Assembly: GCA_013399695.1 (NCBI GenBank)
Contig: VXAU01004384.1
Coordinates: 1,013,818 to 1,077,817, forward strand
DNA from: Formicarius rufipectus
Lineage: Eukaryota; Chordata; Aves; Passeriformes; Formicariidae
Length of the DNA stretch: 64,000 nt
Direction: 5' to 3'
The translations under genes were made by a program, and so were the position numbers. Shown here piece after piece: positions 51,301 through 64,000 of this stretch; within the stretch, counting starts at the first letter, position 1, and every line of letters begins with the position of its first letter. The notes under the pieces are model-generated. The model searched no databases. It had not been told where the DNA came from and saw only the letters and a program-made list of their open reading frames with translations.

Positions 51301-54111
51301 CTGAGCCTGTCTTTTTTGAAAACGTGAATCAAAATTTTATACATGGAATATACACCACTTTATGGGATCATAATTTCAACAGACCTCCAAAATAAAGTTT
51401 TACTGATGGACAAGAGCAAGCCTATCAGGGAGAAATAAACATATTCTTAAGCTCACTGCTACCATTTGTATTGTCAGGGAGCTTCCTGTATCCACATATC
51501 ATAAAGACTTACAACAACGTAGCCTAGGAGTTAGTGGTAAAAAGATTTACGAAGTCGTCCTACTAGCTGCAACAGTGTGCTTTGTTCAGCCTAGAGGCTT
51601 CTTCCATTAGAAGATCATTTGAACTAAAATAACTCCAAGCTAAAAAAACCCCCAAAAACTAGACTGTATGCTGCAGTTTATCCCATCTGTTTCTAATTTA
51701 ATCATACTAATTAGCTGAGCTATCATAAATATATTCTCCTTCTGTCATCACTGTTCCCGTTCTCCCTATTTATCAGCAGATGCCATGAGCACGTATTTGT
51801 TCTTGCTACACGGTAAACATTGTTATGTCAGGAACCCTGCTGTGATAAAACTTCCCCAACAAACAGTCACCCCAGGGAAAAAACCAGTGCCCACAGCACG
51901 GCAGCAAGTGGTAATAGGCTATCAGGTGGTGACACATCCGACCTCCAACAGTTTGTCACACTTCAGCAGTGCAAAGCAAAAGATTTTTCAGGAGCCCAGG
52001 ACTAATCCTAACTATTTTTTAATCTTCATTAGCATATTAACCATGCAGTTTAATTCTGTGGTATCTATTATGCGTAGGGAAATTGTATGTTTTGGGGTTT
52101 GTTTCTTTTTTTTTTTCAAAAAGAAGGAAGAACAGGAGGACTCTCAAAATTTTGCCACTTTTAAAAATATTTGGGAGTTTGTTTAAAAACACAATTCAGT
52201 ACAACTTACACATATGATTTGTTTGAATGCAGCAGTCACAAAATTTATCTTGAGAAATTTTGCAGGAGAACGTTTAACTTCAATTTCCTGTTTCTCTGTT
52301 GATATTCCATAAACTACAAACAGATTGTGCTTTTTAAGGATGCCTGTTATCATAGGCAGATAAATAAATCATTGAAATCAAAGGTTCAATGTCAGATTTT
52401 GAGGTTTTATGCAATCCAACTGTAATCCAGGTCATGGATTTAGAAGATACATTTTTCTTATCAAGAAGCAGATTCTACATAATTCAGAAGACTTTTACAC
52501 AGAACTGTACTCTCAGATGGCTAAAGATGTGCAAATTCCTCAAAATCAAAAGGAACTGATACCCAGGAGGGCAAAGCAGACAAAACAGCCCATCAGCAAC
52601 TCAACCACATGAAAGACCACAAAGAAACTCCAAAGCCACCCACGCAGCTGCCTGAGGAGTCTGTCAAGGAATGAGAGGCTCTTGTTCAGCTCATGTTGCT
52701 GCTGGAAATGTGTTTGAAGAGCTTGGCAATACATCTGGATTTTACAAGTGGCACACAAAGACAAGAAAAATGGAATCAGATTGAATGATGTGCTGCGGTA
52801 CACTGGTGGTGTCCCATCTCAGCTAACTAGCATGCAATTTAATTTACAGGATAATGGGACAATCTCCTGCATTTGTTACTTACAGAGGGGCAGCTGATAA
52901 AACATCTACAAGGTAAGTACAAACTTATCACCTAAAAGGCAAAGAAGATAGTATCTTAAACTGTATTTATTTTTTAATAATATCTATTCTACATACCTAG
53001 AAAGCCTCTGTTTTGGAAAAATTACTATCAGGCCTTGAACATCAGAGATCTATAAAACCCGAATAGGAATGGCAAAGAATCCCTTTGTTTCTACAACCTT
53101 CAGAAACTACTAGTATTTAACTGGTAGAGTAACAGAATATCACAGTCATTGTATCCCTTGTTACTGCCTTCTACCTGTTTGGTTTATATAAGGCTGGCAG
53201 AAATGCCCCATCTTGCTGTCTTTCCACCTACAAACCTGAAGATATCCCTTCTCAAAATTCTGCTTTCTTCAGCAAGGAAGAAAGAAGGATGACAGGAGAC
53301 TTAAATTTTCAAAATATAAGCATTCAAAACAACACATCTTAAATTTTGTTCTCTACTACAACAACATAGGTAGCTGCACTGAAATGTGAAGAGAGATTTT
53401 GATGAAAACCCACTTATTTTAAACAGATTATGTTAGATGTCTTCAATTTGGTGCAGGGAGTAGAAGGGAGAATGAGGCAAAACTTGCAACACTTAAGGCA
53501 TTTGTCTTCAACACTTGTTAAATGCTCCCTTGTTTTGTTCATGTTGTCAATCTGTAGTAAAATGAACAGGATCTTAAATACACACAGTGAAAACTGCGAA
53601 CTTCACTCTCTCTCTGTTTAATCTTCCACAACACTTTTTGTTTAAATTTGTGAGTGACTCATAGCAGTGGCTTCAGCCAAGCTCAGCACAGACAGACTTT
53701 GAGCGTGCCCACACAAATACTGATGAGTCTGTTCCCACTGTTGGCTTCTAAGATTCCCACTATCACTTTCTTGAGCTTTTTTGAGGAGAGATTATATTCT
53801 TTGCATAGCCTCTGCCAAAGTGTCTCATATTCTGGTGTTGGGAGTAGTCGGAGACAAAAGACTCTATATATTCATTTTCATTTATGACCTAGATGTGGCA
53901 GATTACTTTTTGCATTAGTTCAAATGAAATATTTGTCCTGTGAATTATGTTTTTATAGGTCCCTGCATAATGTTCTTTTATTTACAGTTATAAAGCTCTC
54001 CAGGCAATACCTTTTAAAACAAATTTATGTTGCAACAACATTCTCAAAAATAAGAATCTACTCACATGCCATTTCTCACTGTTCCACACAGTCAGGAGAC
54101 TTCAGTGACTT
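48372..54111. other. AT-rich unique sequence
   Basis: No supported gene or transposon. One 133-codon plus-strand frame (51785-52186) includes a run of phenylalanine and lysine codons from a T/A-rich tract at about 52105-52130 and resembles nothing known, so it is treated as chance. Confidence 0.55.
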
Positions 54112-54468
54112 CCCACCTCATCAGACTTGTGCTCCAGACCCTACACCAGCTCCACTGCCCTCCTCTTGACTCGCTCCAGCACGAAAATGTCTTTTTTGAA
54201 CTGAGGGATACAGAACTGGGCACGGTACTGAAGGTTTAGCCTCACCAGTGCCGAGTACAGAGGGACAATCACTGCCCTGGTCCTGCTGGCTGTGCTATTC
54301 CTGATACAAGCCAGAATGTCTTTGGTCTTCTTGGCCACCTGGGCACAGACTGGCTCATGTTCAACCACTGTCAGGTACCTCCAGGTCCTTTTGTGCTGGG
54401 CATCTTTTCAGCCATTCTGTAGCGTAAAAAACCGAGGGGATTGTTATTGTGCTAAAATGATCCAAAAT
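54112..54468 (-). mobile_element. Internal CR1 LINE fragment (ORF2 C-terminal region), minus strand
   Basis: On the plus strand it reads ACTTGTGCTCCAGACCCTAC, CTCGCTCCAGCACG, AGCCTCACCAGTGCCGAGTA, CTTCTTGGCCACCTGGGCAC and CCTCCAGGTCCTTTTGTGCT, the reverse complement of the CR1 ORF2 C-terminal part. A 75-codon minus-strand frame (54141-54368) still translates to recognisable CR1 reverse-transcriptase C-terminal sequence, with words such as AQVAKK, ILACIRNS and VIVPLYSALVR. The normal 3' UTR and tail are absent at the low-coordinate end. That is unusual for a LINE insertion and implies a later deletion or rearrangement. Confidence 0.95.
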
Positions 54469-57400
54469 TTAAAAGAAAGGTTGTGCCCCACCTCACTTTT
54501 CTGAGATGGATTATTTTCTTCTGGTGATGTGGTTTGAAGCCAGATCAGTGTTGTTATCTGGCATATTTCCTGGCTGCTCAAATGCCCATGTGAAGCCTGA
54601 GGGAGGCTGTGGAAGTGCACACCTTGGGGCAGAGTAGGGCCTTTCTTTTTGGCACCGCCAGTTTAGGTTACTGTAAATGATCCTGGCACCACACTTGAAG
54701 ATTCTGGTGGCCTATTATTAAGTGCACCAGCAGGGTTTAGTGTACTCAAAGTTTTACAGCAGTTCGACAGAGTACTCTGAAGCACACTTGTATATATAAA
54801 AGTCTAAGAGCCAACCAGTTTGAATTCCTGACTTTTAAACCTTTAAATATGCAAGGCTGTGTCATATATGAGATATACTTTACTGAGACACCATGGAAAA
54901 GCATACAAAAGTTTAGGATGAGGATAGGGTTGAATTAATGAAATTTGACATCAACATTGAGATAGGACATAGCTATATTGGAATATCAACCTTAGAGCTT
55001 TTAGATCAGTTTTGATGCAAACCCTGAACATCCTTTTAGTGGTTTCCTATTGCATTGAAGGATACCTGAACTGTATCTGGTAACAGGCTACTTCTAGCTC
55101 CAGATCTGTCTCACAGTGAAAAGCATACTTGTCAAACTTGTACTCAGGGAGTGAATTGAAGTCTGGTGTTTTCCTGAAGAAACTTGGTGGTGACAGCTCT
55201 GATTTCAAGTTACACATTTTAGGACTTTTTCTTGGCATGCATGCAGGTAGACTAAGGCTTTCTTTGTCTGTAAGAAGACTCCTGTTACTTATGGACTCCA
55301 TAATGGACTTAGAGATCTGATGATTTTCCTGTGTTTAGATGCAAGATCTAAGGTAGATAATTCTGAGTTGGTAAACTAATTTCTAGTCCTCACTTCACCT
55401 TTTTTTTTTAAAAGAAGGCATTTGTTTCTCAAGCTTCACTCAGGATTACTGTCATTTTCTCTGTATTTACAAAATCTAACTTTCTTTATCCAAGTCACTC
55501 TAGTTAACCTTTACTTACAATTTTAACCTAAAAATCTTATCTTTTGATTTCACAACCACCTTAGGCTGACTTAATACTGTTGTGCACACAGCTGGAAAAC
55601 TCCATATGTTCCAAGAAATGCATTTTACAATTGATCAGCAAATTAAGATCTTTGAGTATACAATGTCAGCAGGTCAGCCTAGACCTTAAGGGAACAAATA
55701 TGACTCATTTCTCTTCTGATTATATCATACTTTTTCCTATTTTTAGATCTATTTCTACAGTGATCTCACTGAAAAATTGATGAAAATTTTGGGGAACTTG
55801 GCATTACATGAGTAAGCTTAAATACTACATAATGTACTGCAGCTTACAGGAAGTAAGAGAAGTATCTAAAAAATCTGCTGAGTTCCTCATATTTATTGTA
55901 ATCTATAATACAGTATCAACTTGTAAAATGAAAGCTGAAAGATACTACTGCCTCGGGATGGAAATATTTGCTCTGTTCACATTCTGGTACAATCCATCAA
56001 ACACCAGGATAGATCTACAGTTTAGATGCTTTCACAGGTAGCTACATTTGATGATGGTAACCAAAGTGGTCAATAATTACCCAGTTGCTTTCCTTGATGT
56101 TTTAAAAATAAATTATAGATACTTACATCTATCCACCTCTGCATTCATCTAAACTTTTGATGAAATTTGACAGCATCCACATTCAAGCATCCTTCAAGCT
56201 TCTGAGAAGGCTGGAAGACATTCACAGAACTGTTTGCTGCTAATGCTATAACATAAACCAGTTTTTGGGCTTCACATCAGTCAAGATGTCTCGTCACAAC
56301 AACAGGGCATAGTGAAAGAAGTAAGAAGTTGTTTCAAATAATATTTGGGTTCACATCATCTGAATGGCTACCAGATGGGGCTCTGAGCTGCCTGGAGATT
56401 CCCCTTGGAGGGTGTTGGGGTTGCCCATGCACTCTGCAGTGGGATGAATGGGCTCTCTGTGTCACCACTGCTCTGAGTGGGAGATCTAGCTGATCACATC
56501 TGGTGAGAGTCTTGAGGCAGGCCACTGGAGCAGACATCAGGAGGGAACCCATGGGCAGAGGGGTTGACAGCGCTTCCTAAATTGTCAAGTTGTTCCTTAA
56601 CTGTCCATTTTACACGATTTATTAATTCTCTGGGATTAGGCAGTAAACCTCTGCAGCTAGAGAGGGAAGAAGATTTTCAGTAGCTGCATGGATTTTAGTG
56701 CAGTTGGCTTCAAAAATCCTATCTCAGTCAGAAGTCAAGAGTTACAACAAAGGGAATGGGAAACAAAAAGAAGTCTGATTTTTATATAAGTTTCCAATTG
56801 TCATATCATATAGATACAAAAGAACACCAGATTACTTATCTGTAATACAGGGAATTTTAACAGTAGCTATAATATTTTTATGTTTGGTGTATCAGTTTAG
56901 CTATGTACAGTACTGCTGAATTTTCTGATACTTGAAACATTTGTTCTCAAAGTTGGCAAATGGATGTTTATGTGTAGTGAACTTTAGAACTGAACACAAA
57001 TTTATACAGTAGGCTAAATGGAATCTGTAAAACTTCCTGTCTACAATTCATACATTAGTTATCTATCAAAGACAATGTACCTCAAAGCACTTGAAAAAAG
57101 TAGAACCCAAAGAACATATTCACTCACAGTTCTTATGAGTGAAATCAGGCCTTCTAATAAGCTACTTCACTTGGAAATTAAATCCACTTCTGTATTACTG
57201 CACAATTTAAAAAATATATTGAGATAAAACATGCAAAAATTTTCAGCTTGTGGAACGGTATGCAGTGGGTTGTTTTTTTTTGTTAAATAACTAATTAGCT
57301 TTTTGCTATTTTGCTTCTCATTGTTTGTCTTACTGTATATTCATATCAGTGGCATCAGGTCAAGAAGTGTATCTTGTAGAGAGAAAACAAGATAGTATGA

Positions 57401-59433
57401 TTTGAGATGGTTGAGAAAATTGTGTTTCTCTCATTGATGAGTTTTAATTTTCTTATGGTGAATATCACTGCAGGTTTGAGTTGCACACTTGGCCCTTGTG
57501 TTGTCACCCAGTGAATTCCATGTATGTAAGCAGGATACAACTGGTTCCACACTGGGAACAGAGACATCTTGTAGCACTAATTGAAATGAAAGATGAATAC
57601 AGAGTTGGTTGAGCTGAACCTCTCTTATAGTTGTCCCATAGTTTTGCTCTGCACTGATAACCAATAACCATGATTAAACCCAGAAGTAGCTGCCTTTTAA
57701 CATTAACTGTGAGGGCAATTCATGTGTAGGTATTGATTTATCCTGAGTACCATGTGCACTGAAATGTGAACACTAAAGTGTCTGACTCTTGTGGTATGCT
57801 GAACTCAAATGAAAAAAGAAAGCACTTAAATCATGCAAGAGGTTGAAGTTTTCAAACTGATTTTCAAACTAAACCATTTAGATTTACTTCAGAAACTAAG
57901 TTAATCTTCTGGATCCTAACTGGAAAAAAAAAAGGCTGAACCCATAATCTTTATGCCTGAAAGGACTTCTCTTATTTTTCAGCAAAACCAGATTTCCAAG
58001 GATTTATCTTATTATTTGGACTGTCCTTTATTATAAACTGTAAGAGGAAGATTGGCAGTAAGCAATCTTCTACACAAATTACTCCAGGTTGCCTGTCAGA
58101 TACTTCAATGTCAAATAATCCTATCAAGAAAGTATATTTTCACCACATGGTTCTTGCAAGGTATTCACCAGTTTATTAAGCATTGCCTCTAAAATGTCCT
58201 AATCAAGGAGGAAAAAAACATCCCCTTTAAGGATTGCTGCAGACTAAATTCAGCTTTGAGGTAGGAAATGAGGCATGGTGGTAAATGTTGAAGCAGGAAT
58301 GAAGGGTACAAAGGCAGCCTGACCAATGTCTCTGAACACTCTTCTTCTACTCCTTCGCTGTTTTCTTCACAGAAAACAGTTTTATTTCTATTTTACATTC
58401 AATTCAATCTCCTTGTGCCTGATTTTTTAAAAAGTTAAATGAAATAAGAAAAATCTCTGAAACAAGTGCTTTTTGTAAAAGTAAAATATGTGGAAACATC
58501 GTTTCTTTTCAACAAAGAGGTTTTATGTGTTTTCCTTACCTGCTGCACTGCGGGAAAACAAACTTCCATTCACTTTGTGCAAACTGTAATCATCTGTGCT
58601 CTTGCTTTACTGTGCCCATTGCTGCAATTACAGAAATTTCACAGTCTCTGAAGAAATATGTTGTAGTTAAAAAATACACACACATATATATATATATACT
58701 TCTCAATATTTTGCAGTCCAAGAGAGAGGGAAATTACTCACTGGCTTCTCAGTTTAGAGGCTGATGCTTTCACTTGATGTTGCACTGCACAGAATAAAAC
58801 TGATCTGTTCTAAAATTTATAGAAATATGGCTACACAGGCAAAGACTAGACACAAACACTGACGAAAAAAACCCTGAAATTAATATGAGGAACTAAATAT
58901 ATTTTCCTACAATCTATTTCATACTATGGAATGGAAATGTTTATTTTGCTGGCTGATGTTTATGCACTAAAAATAGCAACAGACAGAATTTTTATGTGAT
59001 GTATTTGTATGAAGGTTGAGAGTGAGCTGAATAAATCAATGATTAATATAGTGATGAGGGACATAATGGCTTATTTCTACCCATACTTGACATCATGCAT
59101 TAATTTTGTAGAATTATTCAGGTCTTGAAACAGGGCAGAGGAACAATCTCGATGCCTCTCAAAGGAAATGGTGAGGAGACAGCTAGGAGAAAGAGAGCTG
59201 ATAGAAATAAAACATAAAAAATGTTCATGAAATGCTGTTAAGGCAAGCATTGTAGGCTCCATTTCGTAAATTTAGAAGAACCATCCATATCCCAAAAATT
59301 AAAGTTTAAAATGTTTCCTTACAGTGATGGAAGAAAGATGTCCTGTTAAACACAGGACAAGAAGACATAATGTCACTGCGCTGCAATGAATCCATTTCAA
59401 ATTTTAGCAAGCAACTGAGAATCTCTACATGTA
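54469..59433. other. AT-rich unique sequence
   Basis: No gene or recognisable transposon. A somewhat GC-richer patch lies at about 56340-56580, and an AC/AT dinucleotide array lies at 58675-58698. Confidence 0.55.
58675..58698. repeat. Compound (AC)n(AT)n microsatellite
   Basis: Alternating purine-pyrimidine array: about five AC units followed by about seven AT units. Directly visible. Confidence 0.95.
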
Positions 59434-59933
59434 CAATCACAGACTCATGGAATCAATAATGTTGGAAAAGACCTCTAAGATCACTGAGTCTTGATGTTGA
59501 CCCAGCACTGCCAACTCCACCACTAAACCATGTCCCCATGTGCCACATCCACATGTTTTTTAGACATTTCCAGGGATGGTGATTCCACTGCTTTCCTGAT
59601 AGCCTGTTCCAGTGCCTGACCACCCTTTCAGTGAACACATTTTTTCTAATATCCAGTCTATATGTCCTCTGGCACAATCTGAGGCCATTTCCTCTTGTCC
59701 TGTTGCTTGTTACTTGGGAAAAGAGACTGATCCCCCACCTGACTACAGCCTCCTTCCAGGTAGTTGTTAGAGATCAATAAGGTTCTGCCTGAGCTTCCCT
59801 TTCTCTGGGCTAAACAACCCCAACTCCCTCAGCCACTCCTCACAGGAGTTGTGTTCAGAGCCTTCACCAGCTTTATTGCCCTTCTTGGGACACACTCCAG
59901 CATCTCAATGTCTTTCTAGCAGTGAGGGGCCCA
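59434..59933 (-). mobile_element. CR1 LINE fragment, 3' 500 bases, minus strand
   Basis: On the plus strand: CAATCACAGACTCATGGAAT, GTTGGAAAAGACCTCTAAGA, TTCCAGGGATGGTGATTCCA, CCTGTTCCAGTGCCTGACCA, CATTTCCTCTTGTCCTGTTG, AACCCCAACTCCCTCAGCCA and GGACACACTCCAGCATCTCA. It is the longest CR1 copy here, of the same 'GTTGGAAAAGACC' type as at 48.1 kb. A minus-strand frame (59453-59677) keeps CR1-like residues such as RLDIRKNVFTERVVRHWNRL. The 5' truncation point is about 59933, where the CR1 match ends in sequence I do not recognise. Confidence 0.96.
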
Positions 59934-60408
59934 CTAGTGCCAGTTGTTGGTGATTCATTTCTACAAGATAACCACAGAGGCAGATGGCATGCAGTCTCCA
60001 AAGAGGTATGGGACCTCTTAGACCATAACCAAACTTGGAACTTTGCTGTTAGCACAGTCTAGCCAGGCAAGTCCTGAGGCTGGTGCAGAGCTCAGCACAA
60101 ATTTGACAAGCTGCTCCAGCTTACAGGCTACAGTCACCTGAGAAGAACTTTCCACAGAGCAGCATATCTGGACCGCAGATCACACCAGCAGCTCACCCAC
60201 TTCATCTTCATACACAGAGCCAGCACTGACTCATTCTGTGATGGGGCATGGAGAGCTGGAATGCCATGGAGGAGCCAGAGCGGACTAGAAGTTCCCTCAA
60301 GTATTGTGAGCATAGGGAGGTCAGGCTATCAACGTGGGGGAGCCTGGGAGGGGTAATACTACCCAGAGTCAAGGTAAACTTGAATCTGAAATGGTGTAAC
60401 TACTGCTT

Positions 60409-60458
60409 ATATAAGGGCGCATACCCTTATATGTGTGTGTACCTGGGGGTACACATAT
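60409..60458. repeat. Two overlapping hairpins
   Basis: ATATAAGGG (60409-60417) pairs perfectly with CCCTTATAT (60424-60432) across a six-base loop. Immediately after, sharing its ATAT, ATATGTGTGTGTACC (60429-60443) pairs with GGTACACATAT (60448-60458) with a two-base GT bulge and a four-base loop. The two stems compete for 60429-60432, so they are mutually exclusive at the base. Confidence 0.85.
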
Positions 60459-63400
60459 GTATGGCTAGTTTAGGATTTGTGATGACAGGTTGTTTAGCTA
60501 AGAGAGAAGATTGCAGTGTTAGGACCATATTTGGAAGAGGAATGGTTTTTAAGTTTCCTTTTGCAATCCTTGATATATTTTTACTACAAAAACTTTTGTG
60601 AAATTTGATTTCTCAAAGCAGTTTCAAAAATACAAGGACAAAACACTGCTATGAGAGAACTTTACTGCTACTTAAATGAGGAAACTTACAGCTAGCCATA
60701 GAAACAGTGTTCCCACAGATACACAGAGCCACCATAAAAAGAGAATCTGGTCTGTTGTGTTCAGCTCCTCGAATGGCACCCAGCAAAACACACAGAAACA
60801 CATGTCATTTTAAGCACATGCTTAACCCTTTCCTAAGTCGGAGCCTAAAATGTACCCCGTATTCCTTCCCACTCAGTACGACTATTGGATTAGATGCATG
60901 GAAAGAAAAGGCATAAGAGAATGTGCCTATTTCTGTGGGAGAGATTATTTCTTTTAGACTTTCTGTACACACTATATTCTTTTTTCTCCATTCCTGCTTC
61001 ATTAATATTAATAAAAGCTTGTGTATTCAAGACATTTGTAATACTGCATTACATTACTCAGTGACTCTAATGATGCTATTTCTTGAATTCTAAATTGACT
61101 CCCAGCCTTACTCATTTTACCAGGTATAAATAAGAATATGATTCATCATTTACAGAAAGCACATTACATAAGTCAGTTATACAGTTTCAAAACCGAGCAC
61201 ACAGACTGTCTGCATTGGAGATACAAATAGGAATAGAAATAGAGATTTTCTATCCTTAGTTTGAAATCAAAATTAGACTACTGTACCAATCACGTGAGCT
61301 CTGGCTGAAATAAGAACAGAAAACATCCATCACATGTTTTAGATGTTTCAAACTATTAATAGTCTGGGACTGGTTTTCAAAGAAAGATATGTCTGTGTTT
61401 AGGACGGATGGGAATCCCAAGTACAACTGTTGCAAATAAAAGCTTTGTTTCTTTGATTCTGCTGGATTCCTCATGAGGAAAATGTACTCCATATGTAGTA
61501 CATATAATGGTTTTGCAATTCTAATGAAAAGTGTGAGCTACAGGCAGGTTATACAGCATCAACACTCTAGTACATTCAGCAGTGTGCTGTGGCCTACAGA
61601 TGTGACTCCAATAATAGTAAGTGAGCTCATCCTCAGTGTGGAAGATTATTCATTAGGGAGAGAATAATGTAAGTGATATGATCATTACATCACCTTTTCC
61701 TGTATATTATTCTCACTACAGCTGACAGGGAAGACATTTCTCAGTTTTAAGTTATATTATTTTCAAATTTTGCAGAGTCTGGGTGAAAGTGGTGTTTGAA
61801 AGTATATGTAGAGGTTTATTTGATAACAAAGAAGGGCTAATGCTGCAGTGTTGAATTGCCTATTCATTATCTATATCTGCTTTCTTCCTGTAAAATAGTT
61901 ATTCCATATGATTACATTCCACATCTAGTAACACTAGCTATTTTAATTTGGGGGTAAAGATTTTTAAGAAATTATATTTTCAATCTATATAATAACTGAA
62001 TGAGGGCTTTTAGTTGAAATACAGGATCAATCTGATAAACGTAAAAGAGGTCTTAGTATTAAACTCAAAATTGCCAGAAGTTACAATCTCAAGAAAATTT
62101 ATATTCAGATTACAGCAATATCATGTTTTGATGAGGATGTAATGTAGTCAGTTAAATGAAGTCAGTCAAAGATGACAAGATTTCTTGGCTTTTTCTGTGC
62201 TTTTGATAAAACTGGTTTATATCCCTATGGTCAAGGATGAGAAGAAAACCACATTCATTATGATTAGGATAGAATTTCTCATGATAGTGTGTTTACTGAT
62301 TCTACTGCACAAAGGAGGGAATAGTGTAAACCAAGAGCAGACACCTTCCTAATTCTGAGACTATGACATTCATAATTTTGAAATTATGTGTAGTCTTATT
62401 TTTCCAAATCAGACTGCTGTTCCACAGTATTCTCACCACCAGCCATCAGAATGAGAATTACTATCAACAGTTTGTAGAAGCTTTAGCCCAGGCTATATTA
62501 GCACAGATATACACATTTGTATGTTGTGGCTGAGTTTTTCAAGTTTCCACTAAATAAGGATGCAGTGAGGATTTAGAATGTTTGTGTAAATCTTACCTAG
62601 CATTTCTAGAACTGAACTGATGTAGCAAAACAATACCAGTTTCAAAACACAAACTGCAGTCCTATTTTGTGCTGCAGACATTCTTTGGACAATGAATGCA
62701 TAAAGTTTTTAAAAGAAACCCTTTTGCTCCATTTAGGGTATTTGATGGAATATCAAAGTGAGAAACAGGAACAGAGTTTTCATTCAGTTCTGCTGCTTTC
62801 ACTGGTGTACACCTCCGTGCATAACCACTTGCTACTGTCAGTATCAATAGAAAAGAAACACGTTATTGGCTTAATCACAGGAGAGTGCAACTGATCCAAG
62901 TGTTTTGTGTAAGGGAATCATCACAAAATATTTGCCCTGGTTTTGGTTTCTTTGCTAGGGTATCTGCCTCATGCACTTGTTGCATTCACAAGGATTTCCT
63001 GCTGTTGTGTGCACCAAGCTGGTTTACAACACGTGTTTCTACTTTTGTAGTATATTGTTTTTCCTGTCCAAACAGTTACCAAGCAGTGCAGTATCGGTCA
63101 CCATGCAGTGTAAATGCTACACCATCAATAGACAAGTGTCCCAAATACAACTAAATTAAATTCTGGAAATTTGCTCATAGAGAAATTATGTTTCCCTCTC
63201 ATTTCTATTATTCCCAGATGTGAATGGAATAGAAAATGTCTGCTCTATTTAAAATGTGGGTATTTCTGTAGAACTATAGATGATAACTATGATTTATAAG
63301 TAATCTTTCAGTGGAAGATTTTCCTGATGCTCTCAGAGTTTACATTTCACGAATGTAGATACACTTGCAGACTGGAGGTCTCAGAAAACAGGTTGCAAGG

Positions 63401-63490
63401 ACTAAGACAATTTGGTAAACAGTGAAATAAAGACAATCTGGTTTACTACAACATGACATCCTACTTAAACTGATGTTTCTTGTCTTGTGT

Positions 63491-63566
63491 GGTTTTTTTG
63501 TTAGTTTGTTTTGTTTTATTGGGGTTTTAGAGTGGTTTTTTTTGAGAAGTGGGGGGTTTTTTGTTC
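63491..63566 (+). repeat. G/T-rich low-complexity tract
   Basis: The plus strand is almost pure G and T here, with repeated GTTTT and GGGG runs including GTGGGGGGTTTTTTG near 63549. No element body adjoins it. Confidence 0.85.
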
Positions 63567-64000
63567 TCCTTTCTTCCCTTTTCCCTACATTCCTGTCCTC
63601 TTTTAGATGTTCTGTCTGTTTTGGATTAGCAATTGGCAATATGTGCCATGGCTGCTGTGGGGTTATTGTGAGCACTATGCCTCACTGATACCCACACTGA
63701 TTAGGTAACTAACTCCAGCTTCTTGACTGCAAGAGATGATAGGCTGGAACAGCTCCCACCATGGAGGCTTTTTCCCACCATACACCCACTGCATTTGGGT
63801 CCCCCAATGCCTTTCATGCCCCTACTTCTCCATCGAGTTTGGCTGACCATTAGAATGGTAAAAGATTATTACAGTGGATTAGCAGCAACAGTCTGAATGC
63901 AAGGGCTCACTTCCATAGATAAATGGAACAAAAATAGCAGTAGGTATTATCCATATAACCAGAATACTTGACTATCACCTCTCAAAAGACCTCCCTTAGA

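Larger units (their letters stand above)
59934..64000. other. Unique non-coding sequence to window end
   Basis: No supported gene. The first 400 bases are GC-richer than the rest and end in two adjacent hairpins (60409-60458). A 117-codon plus-strand frame at 60248-60601 spans those hairpins and is not recognisable. A G/T-rich low-complexity tract lies at 63491-63566. Confidence 0.55.

Noticed and set aside
54112..59933. The two CR1 fragments at 54.1 and 59.4 kb as one split element
   Set aside because: Both are minus-strand, but the 3' part lies at the higher coordinate, which is the wrong order for a simple split, and the two copies overlap by roughly a hundred bases of consensus.

Overview
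The window looks like non-coding DNA from a bird nuclear genome. The sequence is AT-leaning, interspersed repeats are sparse, and almost all recognisable ones are truncated CR1 LINEs. Several CR1 copies keep the avian-style 3' end, which reads in reverse complement as runs like AATCACAGAATCATAGAA followed by GTTGGAAGGGACC or GTTGGAAAAGACC. The GTTGGAAAAGACC type at 48.1 and 59.4 kb reminds me of CR1 lineages common in Neoaves; that placement is inference. Two older MIR-type SINE relics are also present. I see no bacterial or viral gene layout, no CRISPR array, no rRNA, and no tRNA I can support.

Layout. 1-12.1 kb is unique sequence with a small CpG-rich patch near 4.0 kb, an ATCT microsatellite at 4.6 kb, a short plus-strand CR1 tail at 5.0 kb and a conserved-looking block at 8.3-9.0 kb. 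12.5-13.6 kb is the clearest functional landmark: a homopurine tract next to a dense CpG island with a G-quadruplex-type repeat and a CA/CT-rich microsatellite, probably a promoter and first-exon region of an unidentified transcript. 13.6-26 kb is gene-free, with a MIR relic at 13.9 kb. 26-29.2 kb holds two minus-strand CR1 copies and a tandem POU-octamer motif. 29-44 kb is unique sequence with an unexplained moderately GC-rich stretch (33.0-33.7 kb), a MIR relic (37.7 kb) and a broad zone (38.4-40.5 kb) that reads like conserved regulatory DNA. 43.7-60 kb carries four more CR1 fragments. The last 4 kb is unique and AT-rich.

No protein-coding exon is supported. Most open frames are under 130 codons, and the longer ones either lie in the stop-poor CpG island (up to 203 codons), at 1.15-1.6 kb (152 codons, not recognised), or form one 235-codon minus-strand frame at 22.6-23.3 kb that I cannot match to any family. 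The simplest reading is a CpG-island promoter flanked by introns or a gene desert with regulatory elements, possibly around a developmental gene. Gene identity and transcription direction cannot be decided from this sequence alone. I found no convincing new biological system.
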